A DNA stretch of 15,626 nucleotides, taken from the NCBI GenBank assembly GCA_900544905.1, contig UQXF01000082.1, positions 1 through 15,626 of the forward strand, given 5' to 3'. This DNA comes from an uncultured Clostridium sp. (GTDB lineage Bacteria > Bacillota > Clostridia > Lachnospirales > Lachnospiraceae). The notes below the pieces were generated by a model. The model worked only from the letters and a program-made list of their open reading frames with translations. It ran no database searches and was not told where the DNA came from. Below are positions 15,428 to 15,626 of the stretch, piece after piece. How positions within the stretch are numbered: position 1 is the stretch's first letter; each line of letters opens with the position of its first letter. The translations under genes were made by a program, and so were the position numbers.

Positions 15428-15626
15428 TTTCCATTCCCGTTTTCTTTTGAATATTTACCTGTACGTTTATAGGCTATTTGTATTATAAACCAAATGGGGA
15501 TACCCCATATGAATTTGTCAATAAATAAAGCTAATTTACAAATAAACAGCATTTTCCAGCAAAATACCTTATAGAACAGATACTTAATTGCAAAATAACT
15601 AACTTTATTGATAATCAGTAAATAAT
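15428..15626 (-). promoter_or_regulatory. AT-rich upstream region, probable operon promoter
   Basis: No convincing gene lies here. On the minus strand a perfect TTGACA (15516-15521) and a perfect TATAAT (15482-15487) occur, but they are 28 bases apart, too far for one ordinary sigma-A promoter. TATAAT is about 55 bases before the regulator start and is the better candidate -10, with a weak -35. The window ends before any upstream gene appears. Confidence 0.4.
15492..15510. promoter_or_regulatory. Palindromic candidate operator
   Basis: ATGGGG (15494-15499) and CCCCAT (15503-15508) are perfect inverted arms around ATA. Adding two outer bases gives 8-base arms with one mismatch. The site lies between the TTGACA and TATAAT hexamers, upstream of an XRE regulator gene, which is where an autoregulatory operator would be expected. 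No second copy was noticed in the other gaps. Binding by this regulator is inference. Confidence 0.5.

Noticed and set aside
15367..15552. 61-codon minus-strand frame overlapping the regulator start
   Set aside because: It overlaps the regulator gene in another frame, covers the promoter and palindrome, and has no family resemblance.

Overview
The window carries one long, single-direction operon on the minus strand that encodes a type VIIb (Firmicutes-type, Ess/Yuk) protein secretion system followed by a Rhs-repeat polymorphic toxin. The evidence is an EssC-type triple-ATPase with FHA-like and membrane segments, an EssB-type single-pass protein, a YukD/EsaB-like small protein, a WXG100-like protein and an EsaA-like protein, in nearly the Staphylococcus ess order. 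The low G+C of the machinery genes, strong AGGAGG-type ribosome binding sites and the style of the Rhs protein suggest a gut Clostridia member, probably Lachnospiraceae. The family assignment is inference.

In transcription order (right to left): about 200 bp of AT-rich upstream DNA holding a palindrome; an XRE-type regulator (15098-15427); an EsaA-like membrane protein (12779-15040); an EssA-like protein (12376-12786); an EsaB-like protein (12159-12404); the WXG100-like substrate EsxA (11803-12105); a 157-bp gap with two stem-loops and an 11-codon mini-ORF; EssB (10530-11645); and EssC (6162-10499). Then come three small helical proteins (5747-6148, 5456-5743, 5154-5447) that look like the partner/targeting proteins of a large T7SS effector, and finally the 1691-residue Rhs toxin (58-5133). 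Spacing is tight throughout except at the esxA-essB gap.

Inferred working model: EsaA, EssA, EssB and EssC form the membrane channel, with EssC as motor. EsaB is an accessory factor and EsxA a co-secreted helical partner. The three small proteins bind the helical N-terminus of the Rhs protein and bring it to EssC. The Rhs shell encloses a C-terminal 'tip' of about 226 residues that is AT-rich, has no recognisable enzyme motif and ends in a hydrophobic, membrane-active-looking segment.

The left end is an artefact: bases 1-49 are Illumina Nextera adapter sequence. The toxin stop codon lies 8 bases inside the genuine sequence, and those 8 bases contain a ribosome-binding-site-like GGAGG. The expected immunity gene therefore begins just beyond the end of this contig. 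No RNA genes, CRISPR arrays, transposases or integrases were seen.
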